A stretch of 64,000 bases of DNA from Zelopaecilomyces penicillatus (GCA_005765155.1 VCCP01000007.1:2187501-2251500), one strand, 5' to 3'; positions 43,930 to 56,998 are shown, counted from the first letter of the stretch. The notes: a model not told the origin generated them from the sequence alone. Program-made: numbers and translations.

Positions 43930-45133
43930 ATGTTGTACGAGGAGCAGATTTGGGTTCTCATCAACGGCATCATCTCAGGCCTCGTGGTAATTCCACTCGC
44001 GGTGTTGTGGCCTCTGACACTGTATTTTGTGCGTCAGGGCGATCGAGCGCGTGTAGGGTTTAGTTGGCTCAAGGCTGCTCATCCGTTTTTGTTCTTGTAA
44101 GTCATACATCTCGAACTACCTACAAGCATAAGGATACTGAGACTTGGTTGTAGATGCCTTGTTTTCGTCGTGATAGCAGACGCTTTGGACATTGCCTGGC
44201 ACGATGAAGACAACGCTGGACGGGTAGTGACCAAAACATGGGGCGTCTCTCAAGAGCACACCACCTCTCTCGTGGAGTACATCAACGCCACTGCGTATTT
44301 ATTACAAAACACAGTCGAAGCCATCCTCATCATCATGCTAGCTGAAATCGGCAATGGTTTCATGGCAGCCTTGACACCTCTTTCTGCTGTGCCACCGCAC
44401 ATGAAGACGATACGTTATAGCGCATTTGCGGTTTCAATTTCTCTCCTGGCTATTGCTTCAACTGCCTTTGGTATAAATGTCACGATGATGTATAAGATGG
44501 AGAAAGACGTCTATCCACATGATACCAAAAGGACGATAGCTAAGATGGGTGGATCGCTTGCCATTCTTTACTGGATTGTAGCGGTGATTCAAGTTGCGCA
44601 TGCGACTTATGTGGTGCAACAACATAAAGCCCATGCATCGCGTTGGCATGTAAGCTACCCCATGACCCCTTAGGTCTCTGAATTACCTGTTAACAAAGTT
44701 CTAGGCTGCCAAAATCTACTTGATCGCCACAATCTTGAGACTCACTCGAGCCACCGCATTTCTCGTCTACAACGTCGCCTGGGTCCTTCCCAACACCCAA
44801 ACGGCGCCGATATGGGTCGCCGTCGAAGCGATTGTCAACTACTGGGTACTATTTTCCATTCTAGCATTGCTGTTTGTGATTGGAATCCGGAAAAAAGACG
44901 GACTATGGTCAACACAGCAAAAATGGATGAAGTCGCCCATCACAAGTGAATACGAGGAGTCGCAAGCATCAAACCATACCGGTACGCCTTTAGGCTCGCC
45001 GTATTACTTGAGAGATGGATGGCCGCAGCAGCTGGACAGTTCGCCGATTGAGGAAATGCCCGCTGGGGATGTAACCGAACTTAAAGAACTGGAAGCGATA
45101 GAGCTCAAAAGGCCTCAGGAGATGGCTGCATGA
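43930..45133 (+). CDS. Orphan seven-transmembrane protein
   Basis: Three exons (43930-44096, 44154-44649, 44705-45133) join in frame to 363 residues. Seven hydrophobic helices are seen: ~8-34, ~50-72, ~103-126, ~143-168, ~190-212, ~224-247 and ~254-280. A short ~7-residue N-terminus and a hydrophilic tail of ~80 residues give GPCR-like topology, but no rhodopsin-domain or Pth11 motif is recognised. The tail is Ser/Pro/Glu-rich and ends R-P-Q-E-M-A-A. Function unknown; it could be a receptor or a structural membrane protein. Splice signals are GTAAGT, GTAAGC and TAG acceptors. Confidence 0.82.
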
Positions 45134-45372
45134 GAGATCAGCGTTTCGTATAGGGTTCAGCAGATCCTGAGAATGTTTATTTCAGTACTGGGCGTTTTTG
45201 TAGCATGGCGACTATGGAGTTTGTTAAAGGCATGCGTGCCAATTGTTGTATTTCTGATTTCTGGGTGAGAAACAACCCACAATTAGTTTCATATATACAA
45301 AATTTCTGACTACAAATGGAAGAGTAGAAAAAAGAATGCAATCATCGCAATCTAAAGTACAATACAAAACCA

Positions 45373-46640
45373 TCACCATTCTAGCAACGGCGCATGACCC
45401 TGTTTCTGCAAGTATGTGTTCAACTCCTCCGTCGTTTGCTTCCACAATCCCTGAACCTGCTTCTCATCTTTCGTCACCGGATGCGGCGGCGACACCTTTC
45501 CAAACGGCATCATATACTTCCCCTTATACTCCTCCGGTCTTTCCCTAACTTCCTTCGACGTCGCCGCAAACAGACTCGTATACGAACCCTGATCCTCCGT
45601 AAGCATCGCCCTCCGCATAATCGGCTTTATAAACCACGGAAAAATGCCAATCGCGCCATCCGTCTTGACACCACCAGGGTCGACAGACACAGAAATGATG
45701 GGTAGGCCGCGGCGGTCAAAGACGGCTTGGAGTTCCTGCGCGAACATCATGTTGGCGAGCTTGGCGATGCTGTAGCGGAACATGTCGACGTGGAAGAAGT
45801 GCTGGTGCACGTGGCGGTATTTCCAGGGTTGGTAGGGGATTTTGCCGTAGAGCAGGGAGGGGGAGGATGTGAAGTCGAAGGGGTAGGTGGGCGGGATGAG
45901 CATGTTGACGGCGGAGGAGGAGAGGGTGACGACACGGACGTCGGAGGAGGCGGCTGCAGCGGCGGTTTGGAGGAGGGGGAGGAGGCCGTTGGTGAAGAGG
46001 AAATGGCCGACGTGGCTGTGAAGTGATGGTTAGACTTGGAACTTCCTAGCATAAGGGGTGAATCGGAGTAGAGCATACCAAATGGCCATGACAGATTCCC
46101 AGCCAGCATCCGTCGTTTCAAAATTCACCATTCCCAGACCTGCATTATTAACTAACAGCTCACATATTAGCATCTATGCATCTCCCACCTCCCTTGTAAC
46201 GCATTAAACACACATGCAAGTCTCCATACTCCCCACCCCGGAAACGTTCACTTACTTAGAATATCAACCTTCTGCTCCATAGTCTTGAGCTTCGCAACCG
46301 CTCTGACCACACTATCCACCACACCAAGATCCATCGGCAGCCAAACCAGATCATCGGCAACCGCGTCCGGCACTTGCGAGAGGACAAACGTCTTTGCGGA
46401 TTGGGCTTTGGCTTCGGACCGGGCTGTGAAGTAGACCTTGGCGTGCTTGGCAGCGAGGTGCTTGAATGTATGTAGTCCAATGCCTGAGCTGGAAATTAAG
46501 TAAAGAGTCTGTTAGCTTAGTTCGTTTGAGAGTTTATGGGAGTTTATGGGTGAAGAGTGGCCATACTTTGCGCCGGTGATTACAGCGACTTTGCCGCGCA
46601 AGTCGGGCATGTTGGCTATAGGATCCCATGGCTGGTTCAT
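45373..46640 (-). CDS. Short-chain dehydrogenase/reductase (SDR)
   Basis: Four exons (46567-46640, 46256-46488, 46079-46151, 45373-46015, read leftward) encode 340 residues. The Rossmann cofactor motif T-G-A-N-S-G-I-G (~22-29) is restored across intron 1, N-N-A-G (~104-107) across intron 2, and H-V-G-H-F-L-F-T across intron 3. The catalytic Tyr and Lys are ~208 and ~212 in Y-S-I-A-K, and V-D-P-G-G-V-K-T follows. These are hallmarks of classical SDR enzymes of the retinol-dehydrogenase/WWOX-like fungal group. The substrate is unknown. The gene is divergent from the regulator-like gene at 47717. Confidence 0.92.
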
Positions 46641-47716
46641 GATGATGTGTGTAAATGGCTACTTTGGTATAGTCGTGATATTCTGTCGGATTGCCTTGGG
46701 TGGGAATGTGGTTGTTGCAACGCGATAATGAGATCAATGATGCTCCAAGGTGACTCCAATAGATGAGAACCACACTGAATAGTAGAGCTTGCTTCGATTA
46801 CTATTTTCTTCATGTTTTCTCACGCTGCACGATACACTTATATATACCACTCACGACTAAACGAAGCCATTTCGAAGCCTCAATGCCTTTGCGGAGCCGC
46901 GGAGTCACAACCCCTTCATTCCTCCTCAATCTCCGACTCTTCTTACAAATCCAGCATCAATATTGTCCAAGCTTTCAACTCTTCCTGTCCAGCCTGATGA
47001 AATTCATAATCACGCTTTTTTGAACTAGCAACTAAGAAACACCAAAGATCACCGCATCAGGAAAATGCCTTGATAAGGTATAGTTTCAAAGTGGAAATCA
47101 TAAGTCAATGCCGGTCGGGACACCATTCCGGAATAGGAAAACGCTGTGCTTGGCTTTTGCGGCTGAGCACCCGGTTCAAAGGGAGTGGAGTCCGGAGTCT
47201 AAACGTACCTCCTAACAATATGGTGCGGGCTACTGGATATACGTATCACTCCGCAATTGGGGGTGCGTCCAGGGTTGGGTGTGTTGCGTTTCACATCATT
47301 TCTCGCTATTCTATATCAGATAAGGCTGTGGAGATGCTGTAGTCTTGAAAAGTCATACTTAATCATACCGTGTCGTTGCCCAAGAACACACCGAATCCAT
47401 GACATGACCATCATTTTTCCGCCACACTCAACATACCTTGCCGTAACATCCATCCTTTCACCATCCCAAATTCCGCAAAACTCCACCTCTCAATATTACT
47501 CTATTCGCCTCATCACCTTGTTCACGAAAAAAAAACGAGACACAAAGGTTCCCACACACCGCAGCCTGATTATTTCTTTCTTTAACCACGTTTTTTTCCC
47601 CAAGACCTGCATTTTCCCGAATTGGCAAACAAAGCAAATCGTTCATTCATTTATCCATTCTTCCAGCTATTCTCAATTCATATTCGTTACACAGTACTCA
47701 AAGTCCAATAATAGCC
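46641..47716. other. Divergent intergenic region
   Basis: Shared upstream region of the SDR gene and the regulator-like gene. A long plus-strand frame at 47257-47883 runs into the regulator-like gene in a different frame and is a shadow. No other gene is seen. Confidence 0.5.
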
Positions 47717-48884
47717 ATGACCAACGCGCAGGATCCGTTTTGCTTCGTCCAAATCTCCTGTCCCGGGGATGCCGCGTCTTGGAAGCAGACGGTGCGTTCG
47801 CACGCGGCGCGGAATACGGTCGCTCGGCAGAAGAGGGTTGTGTACCACCAGGCTACGAAAAAGGTCAAGGATGGGAGGAATAAAGGACAGCATCAGAAGC
47901 AGGGAAATGGATCTAAAGAATGGTCTTCTACCTCTTCAACATTGACTTCTTCGGCGGCAAATGCCAAGAACCGTGTAGGGCAAGATGCTGGTGCTGCTCG
48001 TCGGCTGGGGATGCGTTCTCAGGGATTTTCCAGAATTCTTGGCTCGGCAAGAAGTGATCCGTTTGATACCCTGGTGCGAAAGACGAGTTCATTCGAAAAC
48101 TACCTGCTCGACCACTGTAAGTAGTTCCCCTACCTTTCAGCTCAACTTCAACAAATCACCACCGTCGTAAGATAGTATCCCAGCAATAGAACCACCTTCT
48201 AGAGACGAACGAAACCAACCAACCAACCCTGCTTCAGTTCTAACTCCCATCTAGTCATCGTCTCTGTAGTATCCGCATCCATGACCTGCCTACCCTTCCC
48301 CTCCGCGGCTGCAGAAGCAATCTTCCGGCGCGGCCTATCATCGTACTGGATCCAGACAGCCATCACTGACGCCGGCATGCTCGCGTCCGTATTCCTCGCC
48401 TCGTGCAGGCATCTCACCCAGGTATACAACCTCGACACATACACGACGCTTGCGCTGCAATACCGTGGCGAATGCTTAGCGTCCCTCAACGCTGCGATAT
48501 CAAAGGAGGGTGCGGCGGGGGTGAGCGATCTGACGATTACCAAGACCCTGGCTCTTGCATCTGATGCTGTATGTATTTTCCCTACAGTGACTGATTCCCA
48601 CCACCTTTTTCGGAGCCTGTTTTCTGGGGGTTAAGAGTCGACAGTGATGTGCTGACTGTATCAAGACAATGACTGGTGATCATAAAGACTCAGCTCGGCA
48701 TCTAGAGGCAGCCCAAAGCATGCTCAAGGCAAGAGGGAGCACACAAAACTTCCAACCGGGCGAGTTCCTGCTCAACATGGTCATTTGGTTCGTCAAAGAT
48801 CCGGTCATCGACGCGCCAACTATATTAACCCCCAACTGTGTTGCATCTATATCAAAAGCCGCTGCTGTTGGGGTTAACTGTTGA
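47717..48884 (+). CDS. Fungal_trans_2-type regulator-like protein, probably truncated
   Basis: Three exons (47717-48116, 48255-48568, 48666-48884) join in frame to 310 residues. The layout resembles fungal proteins (often labelled 'tachykinin family') with an N-terminal F-V-x-I-x-x-P-G-D segment, a basic R-S-H-A-A-R region, a Ser-rich linker with D-P-F-D-T-L, and a helical Fungal_trans_2-like region (L-N-A-A-I-S-K-E-G, T-I-T-K-T-L-A-L-A, H-L-E-A-A-Q-S-M-L-K-A-R-G). No Zn2Cys6 cluster is present, as usual for this subgroup. Relatives are commonly 400-600 residues; here the frame stops soon after the middle helices, so the C-terminal half looks lost. It could be decayed or regulatory-defective. 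Confidence 0.65.
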
Positions 48885-49053
48885 TCCGAAATAGTTGGTA
48901 TTCCTGTATCAGAAAGACCCCACACATGAACGCCATGGCTGTGGTTAAAAAAGTATATTCATTCACTGTAAGCTGCTTTCCTGGGGGTATCCTTGTCCGT
49001 TATATCGATATCAAAATGCAAAACATCATAACCCATGACCCATAAAAACTCCA

Positions 49054-50706
49054 TTACACCTGCTCCAATCCGTGAACTTTCTGCTCCGAGTCGGCAAAAC
49101 TCATCTTCACCTCATACCTGACCGTGATGGCGCCCTCCTTACCCACGCCACCACTACTCTCACTAGCACCATACCCACCACCGCCTTCATCACCGCCGCC
49201 AGAATCGTCAGATGCCCGTTTCCCCGTTATTACCACGTCGGTGCCTTCTCCCTGGCCGTATATGCGCGTTGTTTCGATATAGGTATCGTTGAGGATGAGT
49301 GTTGACTCGCCTTTTATGCGGTGCATGTGGTGAAGGGACCTGCGCACGCTGGCGAGCTTGATGGTGCCGGCGCTGTCGTTTGTGGATTTGCGGGAAGCGA
49401 AGTTTTGGCTATACCAGCCGCCGAAGACGCGGACGACGGGACGCATTAATGGTAGGCAGCCTATATTTGGGAAGAAAGATGTTGATTAGCATATTGTTGA
49501 TTTGCCTGGTGAAGGCTTAGCTTTCTCATTGATGAAAGAGTGCTTACAAGATATTACACTGAGATGGATTTCTGCAGCCGACCAAGCGGCTGGTAGAGAG
49601 GTGTTGTACATAATCTCTGGGCTTTTTGCGTCATAAGTCGTAGATGTGATAATCATCATGACGGAAGCAATGCAAATCCTACACATAAGCAATGTTAGTA
49701 GTTATAACATAGGTTAGGGTTAAAGACAGTAGAAAGGGGGCAGTCTTACACGAAACCAAATGCAAACATTATACCAATGGCCGCTTTCTGGGCCAGTGGG
49801 AGAGAAAGACGACTAATTTGAGCTGTGATTGGTGAATTATCAGTATTAAGTCAAGGCTGGCTTAGATAAAGCAGGGAAACCTGGAGATACACTTACACGA
49901 TGGTAAAGCAATGAGCGCTAGATCGATAATGAGATGGGTCGAGACAGTGCCAAGAAAGAATTTGCCCGGCTCAATTGTACAAACACCACCTTCGATGGTC
50001 TTGTCCCATAGATAGGCTGGCGGAAAACACTGAAAAATAGTAATGAAGAGCTATCAAAACCATGTTAGTTTCATGACCCTCATAACTCAATCATATCATC
50101 CCGAAATAATCGAGTTCCGTTCCGGTAATAGACACACTCACCCTCACGATGATCCAAATGCCAACACACCCCATCAACGCGAGGACACCCCTCCTCACAC
50201 AGGTAATGTCCTTGAAGAGGCGCCAGTAGAGAGCCAGGAGAGAGAGCTGGGCGGCTCCGATGGCGACGGTGTAGGTGTGTTCCTGGACGGCCTGGGTTAA
50301 GAACATGTGGTAGAGAGCCTGCTCAGCCGTGTAGGGGATATCGACGAGACGTCGGCCAAGGCCATATCGTAGGGCTTTCATTAATTTAACCCAGGTTAGT
50401 TTGTCTGGGTCGTTTAGAAGGGTTACATGATAAGGGGACCGTATTTTACCTAATAATGTGTAGACATCGTAAATGATGCATCCAATCTGTACAATAGTTT
50501 CGTCAGCATGTGATGCCTTTTTTATTCGATCCATAGCAATGGGACTGAAACTGTCGCACCAGAGACAAAAACGCCAACCAGTCGTCCCACCAGAGCGTAA
50601 GATTCTTGATCCTCCGGGCGTAGACTCGCAGAATAACGATGAGAGCAGCGGGCACCAGCGGGATCAGGATGCTCATGTAGATGTCGAGCACAAAGTTTGC
50701 CGGCAT
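49054..50706 (-). CDS. Rhodopsin-domain seven-TM integral membrane protein
   Basis: Seven exons read leftward: 50560-50706, 50450-50486, 50142-50374, 49897-50050, 49750-49822, 49548-49678, 49054-49460. They join in frame to 393 residues. The order of hydrophobic helices and motifs (R-V-Y-A-R-R, W-W-D-D-W, F-L-T-Q-A-V-Q-E-H, Y-W-R-L-F, F-Q-C-F-P-P-A-Y-L-W-D, A-L-P) matches the fungal rhodopsin-domain family related to Pth11-like receptors, without an N-terminal CFEM domain. Exon 2 is only 37 bp. The tail is Gly/Ser-rich. It may sense external cues, but ligands for this family are largely unknown. The start at 50706 precedes TM1 directly; an extra 5' exon cannot be excluded. Confidence 0.85.
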
Positions 50707-53700
50707 TGCGTGGTCATTGACGTTTTGATAAAGAGGGAGTGAGTGCTGCCCGCAACACGGCTGAAAATAACGTCGCTTTCCTTCCTCCCAAAGTTGCAAC
50801 ACAGCTCAAGATAGTTTGGTAGTCGGAGGCAAAGGACAAAGGGTATGTCGTCGTGTCGGGTGTGTCGTTTTAGGCCATGTCGGTGGGTGTTATTCCATGG
50901 ACGGGGTTGAAGTTGTTGAATGGCGAGATGGTGATGTTTGATGTTGGTGTTGAGATTGAAGTGTAGGTCGAAATGTAGGTCGAGGTGTATGAGGACGGAG
51001 GAGAGTCGGCGTTGATGACGGCACCGACCGGTATTCATTCGTATTGGAACATCGGTGGATTGATGGATGGATGGGCTGGCAGTGAAATGATTGGAACTCG
51101 CCGTCGGACCCTGTTTAAGCTGGTGGCGGAGGCTTCGATGGATGGATGCCGGCCCGGGTCTGGCAGTTGAATGCCTATTGGTGTGCTTGTTCCAATAGCC
51201 AGGGTTCTACAGTGGCTGCTGTGCCCTGTGGCGGACAACTCCGAAGTCGAGGTGGCCTCCGTAGCCAAGGTGAAGCGCTGTAACATCAGATGGCTTAGCG
51301 CCTCATGGTTTTTTCGATGATCTGGGGAAACAAAACGTTCTCGACAGCCCTGGAGGGATCCCGAATGGATCCCGAATGCACAGATAGACCAATGGCGATG
51401 GATGTTGTCTCTAGGTACTGTCATGGGGCCTGTAAATATTGGCGTGTCTATGTCGCACTAGCCCTATATGTCAGGATCTGGCACATTCCCCTGTGTGTAG
51501 CCGGAATGCAAGATTCGCTGCGTCCGAGACAGTAGGCAGGGCAGAGACAAAAAGGGGAAGATTTGTTGAAACGCCTTCTGGAGGCTTGAAGGATCCTCAG
51601 CTACAGTGGGCATCCCATGCTTCCATGCGGCCAAAAAGGATGCAGCTGATCTGCGTAGAATGGCGATGTAACACTCAACGGAAGTGATGTGCAGTTCTTC
51701 ATGTTCAGCTAACAACTATTGACTTGGATGCCAGGGGGGGACCTCCCAGCGATCTCTAGCAGTCTCAGCAGGCATGGCAGCCCTAGAAAACAACCCCCTG
51801 TGCCAGCTCCCAGCACGCCAAGTGGCTTAAGAGTGCGTCCTCGCCGAACACCATGCACCAACCAACACAGTCTAGACAATCTAGACAGTTTCTGTTAGGC
51901 AGCGCCGCATTCCGGCTCTCGAGTCGTACGATGGGCATCCATCTCCGGCTATCGCTTGTTGATCATGCAATGAATTCAACCTAAAGATGTTGGACTGGGG
52001 TAGGTAGCTATCAATTCCCTACCCAGATTGCCAAAGTGGATTCGATTCCCAGGATCCCATGGAAACGTGCCATCGTGCCACTCATTGACAGAAAGGGGTC
52101 TAGCATCAGGTCACCATCTGGGTCCAATAACCCTGGGTACTCGCTCTTCTCCCCCCCCCCCCCCCCTGAATCTTCTCTTGAAACAGGAAGGTGATTCCAC
52201 GCATACGGTCGATCGGGTTTGTTTTGGTATTTTGCTGCCGTTTGGTTGATTTGTTAGAAACGGGCGCTTCATGCCCATTTGATAACAAGTCCGTGATGAA
52301 AAATGCTCACCAACGGGCTTTGCTGAATATAACATGAGATGGAACGCCTCTTGTCTGGGAAGTCACCGGATCCTGAGACTACGACTTCCTTTGTATCAAG
52401 TAAACAACAACAGAAGAGCATCTAGAAAGAAGGAACTTGACGTTTCTTTTTGTCACACAACCTGTGTCAAAAACGTGGGAGCCACATAGTGAAGCCATTT
52501 CAGCCCGGGGCAGGATTGAACAGGCCATTCTTCATCGCATCGTATCATATTGCGTGTCATGACAAAGAAATCTCGTTTACTCGCATCCGACATCCTACGT
52601 ATCCCATATTGTGCATCCTTGTGGGAGTCTGTGGCGTATTCATACACAGTCCATACTGAATGTATCCCTACGAAAACATACACTCTCACGATCTCACGAC
52701 TCAGACATGCAAGTACCCATCGATGGCTCGTTCAGATCCGCATTAGTGAATGTCCCCTTCTAGATCCAATTCTTGATACAGTGGGCTACACAGCCATCGC
52801 CCCATATTACGTCTCCTCCCTTTTGCATCTTGGCCGCCTTGCAACCAGTCTCTTATACAGCCTACGTCCTCTAGCTGTCAATATTTACCCGCCGTCGCAA
52901 TGTAGACATCCGTTTAGTATACTATTGTTGTTAAAAAAAACTCATGGACGCAGCCTGCCCTGCCCTGTCGATCTTTCACTGTTCTTATTGCTTCTCTTCC
53001 CTTCAACTACCTTGTCCGCTCACAGCAGCTCATATCCTGCGAGTCATGACACCGTCGTACTGAATGTGGTTCCCCCCACGAAACCATATTTTTCCTCCGA
53101 AGCTATTCAAAATGCAAGGGATAGGCGTATGGTTTGAACGAACGATTTGACGTTTGGCTCAAAGTTACGCACTCCATTTCTATATCCAATTTTCTTTTCT
53201 TTTTTTCTCAGGTGCCGCCGACCCGCCGAAATGTGCCGCATACTACGTAGTAGGATTCCAGTCTACTCTTTCGCGGGCGTTTTATCGCAGATTGACAGGT
53301 TCAAATTAACAGATGTTGCGACGCCATCAAGGAAAAGCAAATTTCCCCATTCCTGGTATCTACTCATATTTATCATGTATTCTTATATGAATTGTTTTGG
53401 AGCGCTGTTACGTTCATGACCTTCTCAGCCACCTGGTGATGACCAATGGGCTGTGAACATCACCGCTCATCCACGGGCCGAATAGCCTAGCCTATCAAAT
53501 TCCAGACATTCCCATGTTTTTATTCATTATCACCAATCTGTTTTCTATAAAGCCTTTTTTCGTCAATCATTTCATTTATTACCCTTTGAGTTGACAGATT
53601 TTACTCCTCAAACCACGCCTCGAAGGATCAAAGCCATCGCAAGCAACAATTCCCCGTGGACACTCAGCTAGCCGCCACAAATGATCCTAGGAACTATCTG

Positions 53701-54502
53701 AACTTGGGTTAGTACAGCACATCTCATTCATTAACCCAAGATGGCAAAGTTTGTTTCCAGGCTCCGCTTGGCCGAGAACTGCGCTGGTGACCTCCCATGT
53801 GGCGTTTCTCCTCACTTTGGCATCCGTACGAGCATCGTCTTTGGTGGTTTTTATCATCATGAAAAAGCGATATATCACACCTAGTGTTTTTCATATTCAA
53901 CCGCTGCCTATATGTGACCTATTCTTCTCCCTACTTTAGTGACGCCTTGATGAGTTGCCTCGATGCGGGAGCAAAACACCATGGCAAACATGGCGATAAT
54001 CTAGATGCGGGGTTTCCATCATCGGATTCTCCGTCTAAACATCCTGGCATGAATGAAACCATGTAATTCCTCCTTGGCCCAGATCTAGCTCAAAACCCCA
54101 TCCACCCAACAAGCATATACACTCAAATACCACTCCAGCGATATCCGGTAGGCAATATTACTCCCCGAAATAAGTCCCCTACTTGAAAAACAATCATATT
54201 ACTGCCACTGTAAATATTTGAGCTTGACTCGACACGTCATTAGCCCAACGCCACCAGAAATATCACAAGTCTCATCATTGGATGTGCCCTTTGTGGCCTT
54301 TAGCCGGACCCCTTCAAGCAATTCAAGATGCTACGACACCAACGGGTAAATACAAGAGTGGCGTATGTATATATGATGTATTCCATGAATTCTACATTAT
54401 GTACAACAGCTGCCCCCGCGTCGTTCAATCGCTTCATTACAGTCCCCGTCATTCGCTCAGGCAGTGTCGGATCCAAACCCACAAACTTCATATGCCAACT
54501 CC
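50707..54502. other. Long intergenic region
   Basis: About 3.8 kb without a convincing gene. It includes a 16-base C run at 52151-52166. Frames at 51035-51424 (minus) and 52550-53137 (plus) have no domain and poor composition. The region probably combines the promoter of the rhodopsin-domain gene with the 3' flank of GH89. Confidence 0.45.
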
Positions 54503-56998
54503 TTACACAACATGCATCCCAAAGATATTGCTCCACTTCTTAATCACCTTGGGCAACACCTCCTCAATTCTCGGACCAGCATCATGGTCATCCCCACTCG
54601 TCCGGTTCACCCAGCCGAGCTCCCATTTTAATAGCTGTGCATTAAACGCCACCTGATCGTACTGGTCCGGCGCCGTGGCTACCAAATAGTTGACAAACAT
54701 CTTCCACCGCGGCATATAATACGTCGACACAAGTCCGGACCACGACTTACTAGCATAGTCACTGATTTGACCACTGGGCCCCCATAGTGTCACCTGGTTG
54801 CGCGCCTCGTACTCCATAAAGTTAGCGAGGTTGCCGTCTGAGCCGGCAGACGCGCGGGCCGCAGCGATCCACGTGGAGAGCCGGAAGTGCTTGTTCGCCG
54901 ATAGCACGAGGTCCAGCGTTGCCAAGAGGTCTATGAGCTTTTGGCCCTGTTTTCCGAGTTTGGCGGCGCGGCACTTGGTGTTGTTGCTTGGGGTTGTGTA
55001 GGTGGAGACGAGTTGGTTGTACATTGGGATGAAGGCGTTTGCGAGCACCTGTCGTGTCCAGTCTACCAGATCGTAGTTGTAAGATGGGTCTTTGAACAGC
55101 GACGGTTCATCTAACCCAGCCTTGTAGAGATGTTTCCAGCCCTGGACCATACTGGATGGGTCATAGTTGATGAGTGTGGGATGGTGGCCTGTTCGGTTGA
55201 CCAGGCCCTTTGTGCTTGGAATGAGCTCGAAAATCGGCTTCGGGACAGCTGTAGCTTTAAGATTGGTATTGTTGAACACCGTCGTGCGAAGTGTCTCCCA
55301 GGCACTATAGACACCTCTGGGGAGGGAGGTCATATGCTTTTGGCCAGAGTATCTCGTAGTAACCCAGTTGTGAAAGTACGACCGCGTCTCTATGGGTTTA
55401 CGGTTCCACGCTTGGGCGAGGAGCAGGTCATACACAATCTCGTTACCCTCTTGGCCTTCAGGGGCAAGTCCAAATCCAACCAAGGAATTCGACTCGTGAA
55501 GCGCCTCAATCGAGTTGACTGTGAGATTCATGATCTGGCCATACAGACCCATGTTGCCGCCGTAATTGTGAATCTGACACCAGATCCAAGGCTTTCCATA
55601 GTATGACTTGGTGCGTTGCCACTGCGGCTGCGATTCAGATACAAGATCCAGAATCAACATGTCGCTGTTGACAGGGACACCGCCAATAAAGGCCTCAATG
55701 CGCTCATTTGTCCAGAACTCCGAGCTGGAGTAGAACAACCAGCCCTGCATAACCCATACGGCATTCGGGTCTGCTGCCTTGAGTGACTTCCAGGTGTTGC
55801 GGCTGATGTTGCGCATGTATCCCAGGTCCCCAGACTGCGGATTATTCTCGTTAAACTGGTCTAGGGTGTAGAAGCTCGTGACATCGCCGTAGGCCTGCTT
55901 CTGCTTGGCGATGAAGCTCTTCTGCAGCTTCGCAAAGAGCGGGTCAAACGGGTCTAGGAAAGTGTCGCTGGTGTACTGAGATGGGAACTTTTCCCATACG
56001 GATCCGTTTGTGACTGACACATCTGGCACAGCACGCGTGATAGCGCTCGGTACGAAGCCCGGGAAGGCGGGCAGAATAGGAGTCATACCCAGCTCGACCA
56101 TGCGGCGGATAATCTTCTTCTGCAGCTCAAACTGCTCGTCAACCCATGACATGGGCAGGTCGCCGCCCCAAGAGCCCTGAATGTTGCCAAAGTGATTCCA
56201 AGCCAGGAAAGCAGGCCCGCTGAGGAAGGTTGCAATCTCATCATCAGCGAGGCCAATGTCCCTGAACACCTCGATGAAGATCTTTTCGACGCCGATCCAA
56301 GCAAGAGGCAGGTTGACGCCCCGCAGCGCCATCCAGTCCAGCTGCAGCTCCCAGTCCTCCCATGACCAGAAAGGGGTGGTGTAGGATGTAGTGACTGGCA
56401 ATGGTCAGCGCAGGCAAGCATTGGGTTAGTTGAACAGGATAGGGGCTATTGCTCATCAGCGTACCTGTGTTGAAGTGATACCGATATGGCACGACGCTGG
56501 AGCCCTTTAACGGCGATGCCAGTTTTGGCAGTGTCTTGGGGGCATCATCAAGCCGACTGCCGATATACCACCAGATATCAACATGAGCCACCTCTGCAAG
56601 ATAGGCATGCAGTCTACACACATTAATCCGAGGGTTAGCCATTACATTATTCCACCACCAAACTCAGGACCCATCGATGACAACACTTACCCAGATAGAA
56701 TGGCACTCAGCGTATCACCCTGAACGTGAATCTTCCCATTCTTAGAGCTCGTTACCACGTAGCTCTCTGGCTGGCTCGCATTGCCCAACGGCACAGGCTG
56801 CCAGCCTTTGACAAGCGCAAACTCAAAGACATGAGCATGACGAGGCAGTCGACGCCGCACAAGAGCTTCTACACCGGCGGTGGAAAGGACGGAGGAAGAA
56901 GAAGAAGAAGAAGACGCCTCAGAGGCTGCGGGGATGGCGACGGCGCTGCTGGTGCGAAGGGCGATGCCGGCCCAGGCGATGAGGGTGAGGAGACGCAT
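54503..56998 (-). CDS. Secreted alpha-N-acetylglucosaminidase, GH89 (NAGLU-like)
   Basis: Three exons (56691-56998, 56465-56613, 54503-56394, read leftward) encode 782 residues. A signal peptide (~1-20, M-R-L-L-T-L-I-A-W-A-G-I-A) precedes a Ser-rich linker. The body is full-length GH89: F-W-S-W-E-D-W-E-L-Q-L-D-W-M-A-L-R-G, F-L-A-W-N-H-F-G-N-I-Q, Q-F-N-E-N-N-P (acid/base Glu ~335, aligned with human NAGLU E316) and A-P-E-G-Q-E-G-N-E-I-V-Y (nucleophile Glu ~465, aligned with E446). The enzyme removes terminal alpha-linked GlcNAc; in fungi the substrate is uncertain. The start at 56998 was chosen because it begins the signal peptide. A 9-bp tandem repeat lies ~140 bases upstream. Confidence 0.93.

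Noticed and set aside
47257..47883. 208-residue plus-strand frame overlapping the regulator-like gene
   Set aside because: Runs in another frame across the gene's first exon; its upstream part is A+T-rich non-coding sequence.
38486..47883. Acetyltransferase, carbonic anhydrase, SDR and regulator as a metabolite cluster
   Set aside because: Mixed strands, housekeeping genes in between and no synthase or backbone enzyme; no support for a biosynthetic cluster.
52030..52045. GATTCGATTCCC resembling a tRNA T loop
   Set aside because: Flanking bases do not pair and no tRNA fold is possible around it.
52550..53137. 195-residue plus-strand open frame
   Set aside because: Low-complexity Leu/Ser/Tyr-rich composition, no motif, no start context; probably chance.
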